DNA of 64,000 nt from JAAZIN01 sp964464625 (GTDB taxonomy: Bacteria; Bacillota; Dethiobacteria; DTU022). Position numbers and translations under genes: made by a program. Where the stretch lies: contig CAYXKD010000001.1 of NCBI GenBank assembly GCA_964464625.1, positions 39,553 through 103,552 on the forward strand. The letters are read 5' to 3'. Positions 1-7,850 of the stretch are shown here, piece by piece. Below the pieces are notes generated by a model. It was given only the letters and a program-made list of their open reading frames with translations, had not been told where the DNA came from and ran no database searches. Within the stretch, counting starts at the first letter, position 1, and each line of letters opens with the position of its first letter.

Positions 1-989
1 TCTGTGGTTAGCCCGCTTTCCTTCCCTGCCACGACAGCAAGAGCCTCCCTGCATTGACGGGGTTCCCACTTCCCCGGGGCGGAGGCCAGTTTTTTTAAAC
101 GCCGGGCAACTCCCTCCTCCGCATAGAAGTAAGACGCAGCATAAACAATTTCACCGGCACCGGTAAGCTCTCTACAGATCTTTTTATCTTTTACCAGATG
201 TTCAAGTTGTCCGGCAACAGGTACGGCAGGAAAAACCTCACCGGGAATGGAAATAAGTTCATTTACCCGCTCGGCGATTACTTCCCGGGGCAAATAGACA
301 TGTCCCCTACTCGCTGCATCGCTGAGGGCAAAAAGGAGCGCCGCACGAATCCGGGCCGGAGCTTCGGCTGGAAGCCCCATCCGGCGGGCAATACGATCCG
401 CAGTTTTAAAACCGATTCCCAGCACCTCTTCAGCAAGAAGATAAGGGTTTTCCTTAACCCGGTCAATAGCCAGGTGCCCATAATGGCGGTAAAGCCGCAG
501 CGCCTGCCCCACCCCAATTCCATGCCCCTGTAAAAAAACGAGTACACTCTGCATCTCACGGTACTTGTCGAAACTTTCCAGGATCATCGCAGCTTTTTTA
601 GGGCCAACACCGGGCACCTCTTGCAACCTTCCGGGCTCTTCCTCCATTACCTTCAGTGCGGTTAACCCAAAGTGTTTAACAATTGCCGCTGCTATAACAG
701 GACCTATACCCTTGATCAGCCCGGAAGAGAGGTATCGCTTCAACCCCTCTTCTGTAACAGGTAGCACCCTTTCCCAATGTTCCACTGCCACCTGGCGTCC
801 GTAACGATGGTGGACTTTCCATTTGCCAGACACAACGAGGCTTTCCCCTTCCTGCATGGGTGGGAAATTGCCCACAATGGTGATCACATCGCCCTTGCTG
901 GAACGAAGCCGCCCCACCATATAAGAGCTCTCCTCATTGTAGTACCTTATTTTTTCAAGGGTTCCTTCGAGCCTCTCCAAAGCCTCCAG
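1..989 (-). CDS. recD2: RecD2-type ATP-dependent DNA helicase, N-terminal part (runs off the window)
   Basis: The reading frame runs off the left edge, leaving about 329 N-terminal residues. RecD2 (YrrC) is a 5'-3' SF1B helicase of DNA repair in bacteria without RecBC. Seen here: an N-terminal OB-like segment (YYNEESSYMVGRL), then tandem helix-hairpin-helix motifs (GIGPVIAAAIV, VPGVGPKKAAMIL, VLGIGFKTADRIA), as in the family. The frame is cut just before the expected Walker A. There is no ATG in frame at the start. A CTG at 989 lies 5 bases after a GGAGGAG ribosome site, and a TTG lies at 980, so the exact start is uncertain. It follows metK on the same strand with a 57-base gap. Family assignment is confident; the missing helicase core cannot be judged. 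Confidence 0.87.
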   Translation of the reverse strand, partial: MEALERLEGTLEKIRYYNEESSYMVGRLRSSKGDVITIVGNFPPMQEGESLVVSGKWKVHHRYGRQVAVEHWERVLPVTEEGLKRYLSSGLIKGIGPVIAAAIVKHFGLTALKVMEEEPGRLQEVPGVGPKKAAMILESFDKYREMQSVLVFLQGHGIGVGQALRLYRHYGHLAIDRVKENPYLLAEEVLGIGFKTADRIARRMGLPAEAPARIRAALLFALSDAASRGHVYLPREVIAERVNELISIPGEVFPAVPVAGQLEHLVKDKKICRELTGAGEIVYAASYFYAEEGVARRLKKLASAPGKWEPRQCREALAVVAGKESGLTT

Positions 990-1026
990 ACAATCTCCTC
1001 CATTACCAACGGGTTAGTAAGTTTTA

Positions 1027-1037
1027 GTGCCAGGCAC
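1027..1037. repeat. Short perfect palindrome between metK and recD2
   Basis: GTGCC-A-GGCAC, an 11-base palindrome just downstream of the metK stop. There is no run of T on either side, so it is a poor intrinsic terminator. It could be a small hairpin in the metK-recD2 mRNA or a protein site. Confidence 0.3.
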
Positions 1038-1046
1038 CGAAATTCA

Positions 1047-2237
1047 CTAACGAGCGTTTTCTTTTAGCAGGTTCACCCGGTCCAGACGCTCCCAGGGCAG
1101 ATCAAGATCGGGCCGGCCAAAATGGCCGTAAGCAGCAAGCTGCTGGTAAATGGGCCGGCGCAAGTCAAACTGTTCGATAATCGCTGCTGGGCGCAGATCA
1201 AAATGCTCCCGGAGAAGATCCTCGATGCGCCGCGCAGGCACAGTTTCAGTGCCAAATGTCTCCACAAATAGAGAAACCGGCTGCGCCATCCCGATAACAT
1301 AAGCAATCTGCAACTGGCACCTGCGAGCCAGTCCGGCGGCAACAATATTTTTAGCCGCGTGACGGGCGGCATATGAAGCGGAGCGGTCGACTTTGGTGGG
1401 ATCTTTCCCCGAAAATGCACCCCCGCCATGCAGTGCGCTGCCGCCATAAGTGTCAACGATAATTTTCCGACCTGTCAGGCCGGCGTCTCCCTGAGGGCCT
1501 CCCACAACAAAGCGGCCGGTAGGGTTAACCAGAAAACGGGTTTTTTCGGTAAGCAGCTCCGGAGGAATTGATTCAGCAATGACCAGCCTGATAATATCTT
1601 TTTCAATCTGCTCCAGAGAAACCTCTTCACTGTGCTGGGTTGAAATTACAACAGTATCCAGGCTCTGCGGTTTTCCATTATGATAAGCCACTGTAACCTG
1701 TGATTTGCCATCAGGCCGCAAGTAGGGAAGTATACCCTCCTTCCGAACAGCAGCCAGTCTTTGGGCCAGCTTATGGGCCAAAGATATGGGCAGCGGCATT
1801 AGCTCCTCTGTTTCATCACAGGCGTAACCGATGACCATTCCCTGATCTCCCGCGCCTATGAGATCATACCGGTCTTCAGACAGTTCATTTTTTATCTCCA
1901 AAGCCCTGTCCACCCCCAGAGCTATATCGGGAGACTGCTCATCAATGGAGGTAACCACAGCACAGGTATCACCGTCAAAACCGTACTTGGCCCTGGTGTA
2001 GCCTATCTCTTTAACCTTGCGACGGATTAGACGGGGAATGTCAACATAACACTTCGTGGAGATCTCTCCACAGACAAATACCAGGCCTGTGGTAACCATG
2101 GTCTCGGCGGCAACCCTGGCAAATGGATCCTGCGCAATAATCTCATCGAGAATCGCATCAGAGATCTGGTCTGCCAACTTATCCGGATGGCCCTCTGTGA
2201 CTGATTCTGAAGTAAATAAAGTGAAGTTGTGATTCAT
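1047..2237 (-). CDS. metK: S-adenosylmethionine synthetase
   Basis: Makes S-adenosylmethionine from methionine and ATP in the cytoplasm. It is 396 residues, the usual family length. Signature segments are present: SESVTEGHPDK near the N-terminus, GAGDQGMVIGYA in the middle, and the glycine-rich GGGAFSGKDPTKVDRSA. The ATG chosen follows AGGAGG by nine bases; an ATG four bases upstream is in another frame and stops quickly. The gene is preceded by a SAM-I riboswitch and terminator, so it is expected to be shut off when SAM is abundant. It sits upstream of recD2 on the same strand. Identification is secure. Confidence 0.98.
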   Translation of the reverse strand: MNHNFTLFTSESVTEGHPDKLADQISDAILDEIIAQDPFARVAAETMVTTGLVFVCGEISTKCYVDIPRLIRRKVKEIGYTRAKYGFDGDTCAVVTSIDEQSPDIALGVDRALEIKNELSEDRYDLIGAGDQGMVIGYACDETEELMPLPISLAHKLAQRLAAVRKEGILPYLRPDGKSQVTVAYHNGKPQSLDTVVISTQHSEEVSLEQIEKDIIRLVIAESIPPELLTEKTRFLVNPTGRFVVGGPQGDAGLTGRKIIVDTYGGSALHGGGAFSGKDPTKVDRSASYAARHAAKNIVAAGLARRCQLQIAYVIGMAQPVSLFVETFGTETVPARRIEDLLREHFDLRPAAIIEQFDLRRPIYQQLAAYGHFGRPDLDLPWERLDRVNLLKENAR

Positions 2238-2257
2238 TCATACCTGCCTCCTTGTAT

Positions 2258-2284
2258 AAAATAAAAACCCCTTCGAAGAAGAGG
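2258..2284 (-). terminator. Riboswitch-controlled intrinsic terminator ahead of metK
   Basis: On the minus strand CCTCTT, a CTTCG loop and AAGGGG form a six-pair hairpin followed by TTTTTATTTT. It lies between the SAM aptamer and the metK ribosome site, the position of the expression platform in S-box leaders. Confidence 0.8.
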
Positions 2285-2294
2285 TCTCAGGCCG

Positions 2295-2406
2295 CTTCTC
2301 ATCTCCCAGGAGTATTTATCTCCCGCGGCAATTGGCACCGTGATTCATGCAGGAATCCGGTTGCCGGGATTCATCGGGGCCGTCCCTCCTCCACTCCTGA
2401 TAAGAG
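2295..2406 (-). promoter_or_regulatory. SAM-I (S-box) riboswitch aptamer
   Basis: Read on the minus strand, this leader has the S-box landmarks in order: CTCTTATC opening P1, then GGAGGGACGGCCCCGATGAA, CCCGGCAACC, an ACGGTGCCAATT segment, and a closing GATGAG that pairs with CTTATC of P1. It lies directly upstream of metK, the standard target of this riboswitch. Binding of SAM should favour the terminator hairpin next to it. Boundaries are set by the P1 helix and may be off by a few bases. Confidence 0.95.
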
Positions 2407-2435
2407 CCCGGCTTTTTTTCGGCGCCGGCAAATTA

Positions 2436-2464
2436 AATATATACCTTTTCCATAAAAGAGTCAA
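2436..2464 (-). promoter_or_regulatory. Sigma-A promoter of metK
   Basis: On the minus strand TTGACT (2464-2459), a 17-base spacer and TATATT (2441-2436). Transcription would start about 25 bases before the riboswitch aptamer. Confidence 0.75.
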
Positions 2465-2746
2465 TTATAACCTGATGACCACTGTGCCAATATCTGGCGG
2501 ATAAGGTTCCTCAGCAGGATCCAGGTTCAAGATGCCACGGAAAAGTTTAGCGTAACCCCGGGGCCGCTGTTGATTGCTGGCCTGACCCTGGCCAAACTGC
2601 ACAGTGGAAAGGCTGCCTGGCGAGCTCCCAGTACTTTGCTGCCCACAGTCTTTGCCGCCTTACCGGCGCTCCTGGATATTATTTTCTCAGTAGAAACCTC
2701 TTCTATGGTTAAATCCAGCTGCCTGATGGGGAATTGTGGCCCTTTC
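2465..2746. other. Intergenic stretch with no recognised gene
   Basis: This completes a 509-base stretch without a recognised gene (2238-2746), of which the first part holds the metK leader. Both strands stay open here: the minus frame for 89 codons (2527-2796) and the plus frame for 91 codons (2570-2845). Neither has a ribosome site or recognisable family, and both overlap the end of the phosphoribosyltransferase gene. I call no gene. Confidence 0.4.
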
Positions 2747-3388
2747 TCAGGAAACGCTCCAGGCTTCACCAAGGGCGGCAGTGACCATACTGTCACTAAC
2801 CTGGCTGAAATCGCGGTAAAACTGTCCTACCGCGGCGAAATATGATGGCGCCTGAAGGTAGTATATTTCATCAACTTCCCTGCCCAGACTTTCCAAAGTT
2901 TCCGGCGGACCGACAGGTACCGCCAGAATGAGCTTCTGCGGCATCTGCTCCTTAATTCCCAGCAGGGCGGCACGCAGTGTGAAACCGGTGGCCACCCCGT
3001 CATCTACCAGAATAACAAGCCTGCCGGCAATTTCAGGCTGTGGACGTTCTCCGCGATATAGCTGCAGGCGGCGTTTTATTTCAGCCTGCTCTCCCGCAGA
3101 AACACGTTCCACATATCCCGCAGGCAACTGCAGTTGCGCCGCCAGGGCTTCATTGAGCAGCAGGTAGCCTTCTCCGGTAACGGCACCTAAAGCCAGTTCC
3201 GGTTGGCCGGGCGCACCGATCTTCCGGGTAATGATCAGATCAAGGTCGCCGCCCAGGCTCCGCCAGATCGGTAGGGCCACGGAGACGCCACCCCGGGGAA
3301 CCGCCAGGATTAATGGCATAGTCCCCCGGTAAGAGGACAAACTTTTAGCAAGGAGTTCTCCGGCATGCCGGCGATCTTGCAAAAACAC
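2747..3388 (-). CDS. Phosphoribosyltransferase-domain protein
   Basis: A 213-residue protein of the type I phosphoribosyltransferase fold. The PRPP-binding loop is visible as VILVDDGVATG (residues about 125-135), and an N-terminal PRGG segment (about 31-34) is typical of a stand-alone family annotated only as putative phosphoribosyltransferase. The substrate cannot be inferred. It starts at a GTG preceded by GGGGAGG. It lies 23 bases downstream of the cooC-like gene on the same strand, so it is probably the last gene of that operon. A role in nickel-enzyme maturation would be speculation. Confidence 0.82.
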   Translation of the reverse strand: MFLQDRRHAGELLAKSLSSYRGTMPLILAVPRGGVSVALPIWRSLGGDLDLIITRKIGAPGQPELALGAVTGEGYLLLNEALAAQLQLPAGYVERVSAGEQAEIKRRLQLYRGERPQPEIAGRLVILVDDGVATGFTLRAALLGIKEQMPQKLILAVPVGPPETLESLGREVDEIYYLQAPSYFAAVGQFYRDFSQVSDSMVTAALGEAWSVS

Positions 3389-3411
3389 CGTCAGACCTCC
3401 CCAAAACCATT

Positions 3412-4167
3412 CTATAGAGACAACGAATCAAATATTTTACCCGCTGCTTTTACCGCTATGGATTCAGAAGGGAGCTCCAGCAGTGCTTTGCCGGCAAGGT
3501 CATACTCCACAACCGCAGAATCGAAGGGTATATCTCCCCACAATTCCAGACCGGTGCGAGCAATCTCCTCAGAGAGCTGTTCCACCTCGCCATCCCTGCC
3601 CCGTGAGACGATAAGACCCATCCTGCCGATCTCAAGGCGGAGACTTTCGGCTATCTCGCGGATCCGACCAGCTGAGCGCACTCCCCTTGCCGTAGCATCA
3701 CTTGTTATAAGCAGAATGTCAGACTGAGGCAAGACCCTCCGGCTTATATGCTCCATCCCTGCTTCATTATCCATGAGCAGGTAATCGTAGTTCACACTCA
3801 GTTTCTCCAGAAAACGGCGCAGCAGATCATTGGGGTAACAGTAACAACCGGGGCCCTGGGGATTCCCCATTACCAGAAGATCAAAATGCTTCGTCTCCAC
3901 AAGGGACCTGTTGAGGCTATATTCAATGAAAACATTTTTTGTCATTCCGGTGGGAACACCATCGGGTTTTTTTGTTGCCTCCAGCATCGTGGCAATAGTA
4001 TCCTCTACCGTTAAACCGAGAGCCTCGTTAAGGTTGGCATTGGCATCGGCATCAACGGCAAGCAGAGCCTTATCCGGATATTTCTCCTGTAAATAGCGGA
4101 TCAGAAGGGCTGCCAGTGTGGTTTTCCCGGTGCCCCCTTTACCTGCAATAGCAATTCGCACTGTCAT
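3412..4167 (-). CDS. cooC: CooC-like nickel-insertion ATPase (MinD/ParA type)
   Basis: A 251-residue P-loop ATPase. The deviant Walker A KGGTGKTT is at residues 10-17, and a CxC pair (Cys108, Cys110, in GCYCYPN) matches the dimer-interface, metal-binding cysteines of CooC. Known CooC proteins bind ATP and nickel and help load Ni into the C-cluster of carbon monoxide dehydrogenase. Here the gene overlaps the upstream VWA gene by four bases and forms an operon with a MoxR ATPase. No CODH or ACS gene is in the window, so the client is inferred. A related Ni-chaperone role for another enzyme cannot be excluded. Confidence 0.88.
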   Translation of the reverse strand: MTVRIAIAGKGGTGKTTLAALLIRYLQEKYPDKALLAVDADANANLNEALGLTVEDTIATMLEATKKPDGVPTGMTKNVFIEYSLNRSLVETKHFDLLVMGNPQGPGCYCYPNDLLRRFLEKLSVNYDYLLMDNEAGMEHISRRVLPQSDILLITSDATARGVRSAGRIREIAESLRLEIGRMGLIVSRGRDGEVEQLSEEIARTGLELWGDIPFDSAVVEYDLAGKALLELPSESIAVKAAGKIFDSLSL

Positions 4168-5531
4168 CTTATCATCGCCTCCCGATTTAAGTATAAGGCA
4201 TTGGTAAACAACCGCCCTGAGACCGCCTTTTCCAGCTGGGCGATAGTATTACAGGGCCACATCTCCACCAGTTCAGCAAATGCAACTATGGAGTTATGGC
4301 GGGACCACTGCTCCGGCGGCAACGGATTCAGCCAGATTATCCGCCGGACCCGCTCTTTCAATCTCTGCAGCTCCGGCAGCGCCGCGCTCAAATTGATAGT
4401 CCGCGTATCGCTGACTACGATGACCACCGTCCGCGGCGTGAGCAGTTCACGGTATTTACCGTTCAGCTCCGTCAAGGCGGCACCGATATTCGTGCCACCG
4501 CCCCAGGATTCACCCTGCATGACCACACGCTCCAGAAGTTGATCCAGCCCCGCATGTTCTTTAAGAGCAGGGGTAAGGTATTCCAGACTATCAGCAAAAG
4601 CAAAAAGCTCAAGGTTTGAAACCGCCGCCTGAAGGCCGTAAATGAATTGCAGCACAAAACTACTGTAACGCTCCATGGAAGCGGAAAGATCACCGATAAA
4701 AAGCAGCTGCAGCTTGGAGCGGCGTTTCCGTTTGTACTTCAGCAGGAAAGGCCGCCCACCATGACGCATATTCATCCTGACTGTGCGGCGAAAGTCGAGC
4801 GAACCCCGGGGAGCGCTTCTCTGGCGGCGCCGCACAAGCCTTTGAGCCAGTTGCTGAGACAGCCTGTTTATAAGCTCCTTTGCCGCCGGCAAATCGGCCT
4901 GGCTGAGCACCTGCATGTCTGAATCGCAAAGCCGCTTTTCTGACTTTCCAGCAGGCCCTGAACCGGCGCCTTCACCGGTGCAGCTTCCTGTCGATAAGCG
5001 ATCCTGCCGGCTGTACCAGTAACGCAACTGCCCTTTAACCACTGTTTCAAGAAGAGGTTTTAGGGGGGAACGTTTCTCTATTTCAGCCGCCTCGGTCTCC
5101 TGCACGAAACGGCACAGGCTCTGCCGTTCAGCTTCGGGTAATCTGCTGTAGAGCAGCATCTCCTCGCTGGAAAGACACAAAGGCTCTCCTTTGTAGGAAA
5201 GATCGTCGGCAGCATTTTCCAACATGGTCTTCTCTTGTTCCCGTTGATGCTCCGCCTCCCGAAGCTGCCGGATCTGAGTTTCCGGAGGAACAAAGTAATT
5301 CTCGAAGGCCTCTTCAAAAACCTCAAGATCACGATAGCTCTTTACCAGGGTGGCACGAAGGGCGGCTTTGAAATCATCACGCCCGGTCAGGTCAATATGT
5401 TCAAGTGCCTGCAAAGCATCCAGCAACTCCGCTGTCCCCAGGGGAAGCCCTTCAGCCCGCAGCAGGGCGGCAAATATCGCCATATTCTCTGCATAAGAGC
5501 AGTCCGGTGCAGCATTTGGGTTCATGAACAT
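4164..5531 (-). CDS. VWA-domain protein of the CoxE type
   Basis: A 455-residue protein with a charged helical N-terminal half and a C-terminal von Willebrand A domain. The metal-ion-dependent adhesion site is visible as DLSAS (residues 281-285), with further MIDAS-like elements GGTNIG and SDT downstream. Proteins of this type (CoxE, NorD, CbbO) partner a MoxR AAA+ ATPase and remodel metalloenzymes for cofactor insertion. That is family knowledge; the client here is inferred to be the CooC client. The ATG at 5531 lies only a few bases after GGAGG inside the end of the moxR-like gene; a second ATG at 5525 has better spacing. No signal peptide is seen. Confidence 0.85.
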   Translation of the reverse strand: MFMNPNAAPDCSYAENMAIFAALLRAEGLPLGTAELLDALQALEHIDLTGRDDFKAALRATLVKSYRDLEVFEEAFENYFVPPETQIRQLREAEHQREQEKTMLENAADDLSYKGEPLCLSSEEMLLYSRLPEAERQSLCRFVQETEAAEIEKRSPLKPLLETVVKGQLRYWYSRQDRLSTGSCTGEGAGSGPAGKSEKRLCDSDMQVLSQADLPAAKELINRLSQQLAQRLVRRRQRSAPRGSLDFRRTVRMNMRHGGRPFLLKYKRKRRSKLQLLFIGDLSASMERYSSFVLQFIYGLQAAVSNLELFAFADSLEYLTPALKEHAGLDQLLERVVMQGESWGGGTNIGAALTELNGKYRELLTPRTVVIVVSDTRTINLSAALPELQRLKERVRRIIWLNPLPPEQWSRHNSIVAFAELVEMWPCNTIAQLEKAVSGRLFTNALYLNREAMIR

Positions 5532-6430
5532 TCTTCCTCCCCGTTAAGGGGATTACGCAGCAATTGATCAATACCCCCCTTACCGATTTCCCGGTGAAAC
5601 AGCAGCTGATCCTGGCGGTTTTTTAACAGCAGGTTAAGAGTATCGGCTACCAGGGTGCCATCGAGCCTCTTTTTCCCTAAAGCCACCAGTGCCTGTGCCC
5701 AATCAAGTGTTTCGGCTATGGAAGGTTTTTTTCGCAACTCATCCTGAGAGCGCAGGTGGCCAATCACCCGGGCAATCTCAGTTGCAAAACGCTCGCTCAC
5801 CTGCGGGACCTTAGTCCGGATGATCTGCGTCTCCCTGGCTACATCGGGAAAATCAAAGTAAAGATAAAGGCAGCGTCTTTTCAGGCCGTCGGAAAGTTCC
5901 CGCTCACTGTTGCTGGTCAAAACTACAACAGGAATGTTTTCCGCCTTCAAGGTACCCAGTTCGGGAATTGATACCTGAAAGTCGGAGAGAACCTCAAATA
6001 AAAAAGCCTCGAATTCGGGATCAGTCTTGTCAACTTCGTCAATGAGAAGAACAACTCTTTTGGGGGAACGGATTGCTTTCAGCAGAGGCCTTTCAAGAAG
6101 ATAGGAGAGGGAAAAAAGATCTTCCTCTTCAACATGCGTCCCTTCAAGGCCCCGTCCGATTTGGATTCGCAGCAGTTGCCGCTGATAATTCCACTCATAA
6201 AGCGCCTTCGTCTCATCAAGCCCCTCGTAACACTGGAGGCGTATGAGCTCCGTATCCAGAATCTCCGCCAGCACCTTCCCCATCTCGGTTTTTCCCACAC
6301 CCGGAGCGCCTTCGATGAGAAAGGGCTTTTGCAGTTTTAAAGCGAGATAAACAGTTAGAATGGCGCTTTGATCAACGATATAACCGGCATTTGCAAAGCG
6401 CTGCCGCAACTGTGTCAGATCTATTTGCAC
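5522..6430 (-). CDS. MoxR-family AAA+ ATPase (CoxD-like)
   Basis: A 302-residue AAA+ ATPase. Walker A is GAPGVGKTE near residue 40 and Walker B is LLIDEVDK, followed by a sensor-1-like LTSNSERELS. MoxR proteins act with VWA partners as chaperones for metallocentres (CoxD/CoxE, NorQ/NorD, CbbQ/CbbO). The start is GTG at 6430 after GGGAGG. The stop overlaps the start of the VWA gene by ten bases, indicating translational coupling. It is the first gene of a moxR-VWA-cooC-phosphoribosyltransferase operon and has a good promoter just upstream. Confidence 0.88.
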   Translation of the reverse strand: MQIDLTQLRQRFANAGYIVDQSAILTVYLALKLQKPFLIEGAPGVGKTEMGKVLAEILDTELIRLQCYEGLDETKALYEWNYQRQLLRIQIGRGLEGTHVEEEDLFSLSYLLERPLLKAIRSPKRVVLLIDEVDKTDPEFEAFLFEVLSDFQVSIPELGTLKAENIPVVVLTSNSERELSDGLKRRCLYLYFDFPDVARETQIIRTKVPQVSERFATEIARVIGHLRSQDELRKKPSIAETLDWAQALVALGKKRLDGTLVADTLNLLLKNRQDQLLFHREIGKGGIDQLLRNPLNGEEECS

Positions 6431-6466
6431 GATGAACCTCCCTTTTCAACGTAGTATGCCTTTGCT

Positions 6467-6495
6467 ATCATACTATAAATCTACTTTTGCGGCAA
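6467..6495 (-). promoter_or_regulatory. Promoter of the moxR-VWA-cooC operon
   Basis: On the minus strand TTGCCG (6495-6490), a spacer of exactly 17 bases and TATGAT (6472-6467). It lies about 35 bases before the GTG start of the moxR-like gene. Confidence 0.65.
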
Positions 6496-6523
6496 ACTAA
6501 CCCATAAAATATGGGACAGCGTA

Positions 6524-6549
6524 TAAAAAAAAGGCGGGATAATCCCGCC
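6524..6549 (-). terminator. Intrinsic terminator of the small gene at 6577
   Basis: On the minus strand GGCGGGATTATCCCGCC forms a GC-rich hairpin (6549-6533) followed by eight or more T. It lies 28 bases beyond the stop of the 55-residue gene and insulates it from the moxR operon promoter. Confidence 0.88.
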
Positions 6550-6576
6550 CTGGTACTTTTAACTGCCGGTCCGGTG

Positions 6577-6744
6577 TTAGACTGTCGGCTGAACCAGCTG
6601 GCGTCTCTCTTTCTCCGATTCAATCTCTGCCTCGATTTCGAGAATTCTAGCGAGCACTGTCGCTCTTTCAGCACCTTTGGCAATGATATATTCCCGTAAA
6701 AGGTTCTCCCTTGTCTCCACCAGGGTCACTAAAATATCAGCCAT
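6577..6744 (-). CDS. Small charged helical protein, 55 residues, unknown
   Basis: The frame starts MADILVTLVETRENLL and ends RRQLVQPTV, rich in Glu, Arg and Leu with heptad-like spacing. This suggests one long amphipathic helix or short coiled coil. The start ATG follows a GGGAGG ribosome site by about eleven bases, and a strong terminator follows the stop, so a real gene is likely despite its size. I do not recognise a family. It sits alone between tRNA-Thr and the moxR operon. No cysteine, signal peptide or membrane segment is present. Confidence 0.65.
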   Translation of the reverse strand: MADILVTLVETRENLLREYIIAKGAERATVLARILEIEAEIESEKERRQLVQPTV

Positions 6745-6934
6745 CTGCCGCCATCCTCCCTCATATTGATTTATCTCCTATTTTGAACAATTTAGACAAA
6801 ATTATTCTTAAAACGGAGGGAGGCCCTTTGGCGATTTCCACCGTTAATAATCGACAGAATGCTTTTTGCAGTGACAGGATTGTCTTTAATAAATAACTGA
6901 GGGCGGCGGTCTCGCAACCGCAGCCCCCCAATGT

Positions 6935-7010
6935 TGGAGCCGGCAAGAGGACTCGAACCCCCAACATGCTGATTACGATTCAGCTGCTCTGCCAATTGAG
7001 CTATGCCGGC
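6935..7010 (-). tRNA. tRNA-Thr (anticodon CGT)
   Basis: On the minus strand the acceptor strands GCCGGCA and TGCCGGC pair perfectly. The anticodon arm is GCTGA/TCAGC around a seven-base loop with CGT at positions 34-36. The T loop is TTCGAGT, and the 3' CCA is encoded after discriminator T. A CGT anticodon reads ACG threonine codons. The gene is 76 bases. Confidence 0.96.
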
Positions 7011-7091
7011 ACCGGGTAAGAATATTATAACCCAAAGTATGTTAGTGCTCAAGTAAGATTGAATAAACCAAAATCACCATTTTCCATCTCA

Positions 7092-7850
7092 TTATGACTC
7101 ATTATGTTTCTGGGCAACAGGCTGGATCTGGACATCTCCCCAAAGTGCCATTTTCTCGCCGCAGATAACCACTGCACCGGTGATCCCCTCAATGCTTCTG
7201 GCCAGGTCAAGTGCCCGCTCCAGGTCGGCGGAACTTTGCACAACATTGCCGACAGCGGTAGCTGCTGCATCGGCAAGTGCGCCAGAGGAAGCCATGACCA
7301 TGGCAGCATCAGCCTTACCCTTGCTGTAAGAATGGCCCAGGGTGCCCGAAGAGGTAGAGATGCCCAGGGGCCCGCTTCCAGGTTCGACAAGAAGGGCAAT
7401 CTTTCCGCTCAGGGGAGATTTTCCGGCAAGAATAGCCACGCTGGCTCTTTCGACAATTTTTATGAATATGTCGCCGCCGTTTTCGACAACAACTTCGGGA
7501 CAGTCTTGCAACAGCCACCGTCCGACAATTTCTGCCAGGGCACCTGCCACCGCCGCCATAGGCCCCACTCCGCAAACATTCCCGGCACGGACCATCTCCA
7601 AAATGATCCCAGGGGCTCCTGCTCGCACCAGATAGGGTTCAAAAGTAAGGGCAAAATCAGGATGGGCGGCGATATAAGATTCCAGCTGCCTGCGGGTCTG
7701 CCAGAGAAGCTGCTCGATTTGCCCGGGGAGCGCTGTATGGAAATTTTCCCGGGGCAAAGCAATCCAAAGATCGCTCTCTTTTACAGCTACGCTAAATGTT
7801 TCAAAACGTGCGCTGCCGGCAAAATGGCGGTAAAGGCGCCGCACCATCAT
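7092..7850 (-). CDS. UPF0280 family protein (COG2122), ApbE-like fold
   Basis: A 252-residue protein starting MMVRRLYRHFAG, with ATG overlapping the TGA of the preceding ferredoxin-like gene (ATGA). A longer frame with an upstream ATG would overlap that gene by 76 bases and is not favoured. The family is recognised by GNVCGVGPMAAVAGALAE, ENGGDIFI and ADAAATAVGN. UPF0280 proteins resemble the flavin transferase ApbE. In methanogens a COG2122 protein has been linked to the sulfide-dependent homocysteine route that uses the two genes upstream here. The shared operon supports this, but the exact reaction is not settled. Confidence 0.85.
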   Translation of the reverse strand: MMVRRLYRHFAGSARFETFSVAVKESDLWIALPRENFHTALPGQIEQLLWQTRRQLESYIAAHPDFALTFEPYLVRAGAPGIILEMVRAGNVCGVGPMAAVAGALAEIVGRWLLQDCPEVVVENGGDIFIKIVERASVAILAGKSPLSGKIALLVEPGSGPLGISTSSGTLGHSYSKGKADAAMVMASSGALADAAATAVGNVVQSSADLERALDLARSIEGITGAVVICGEKMALWGDVQIQPVAQKHNES

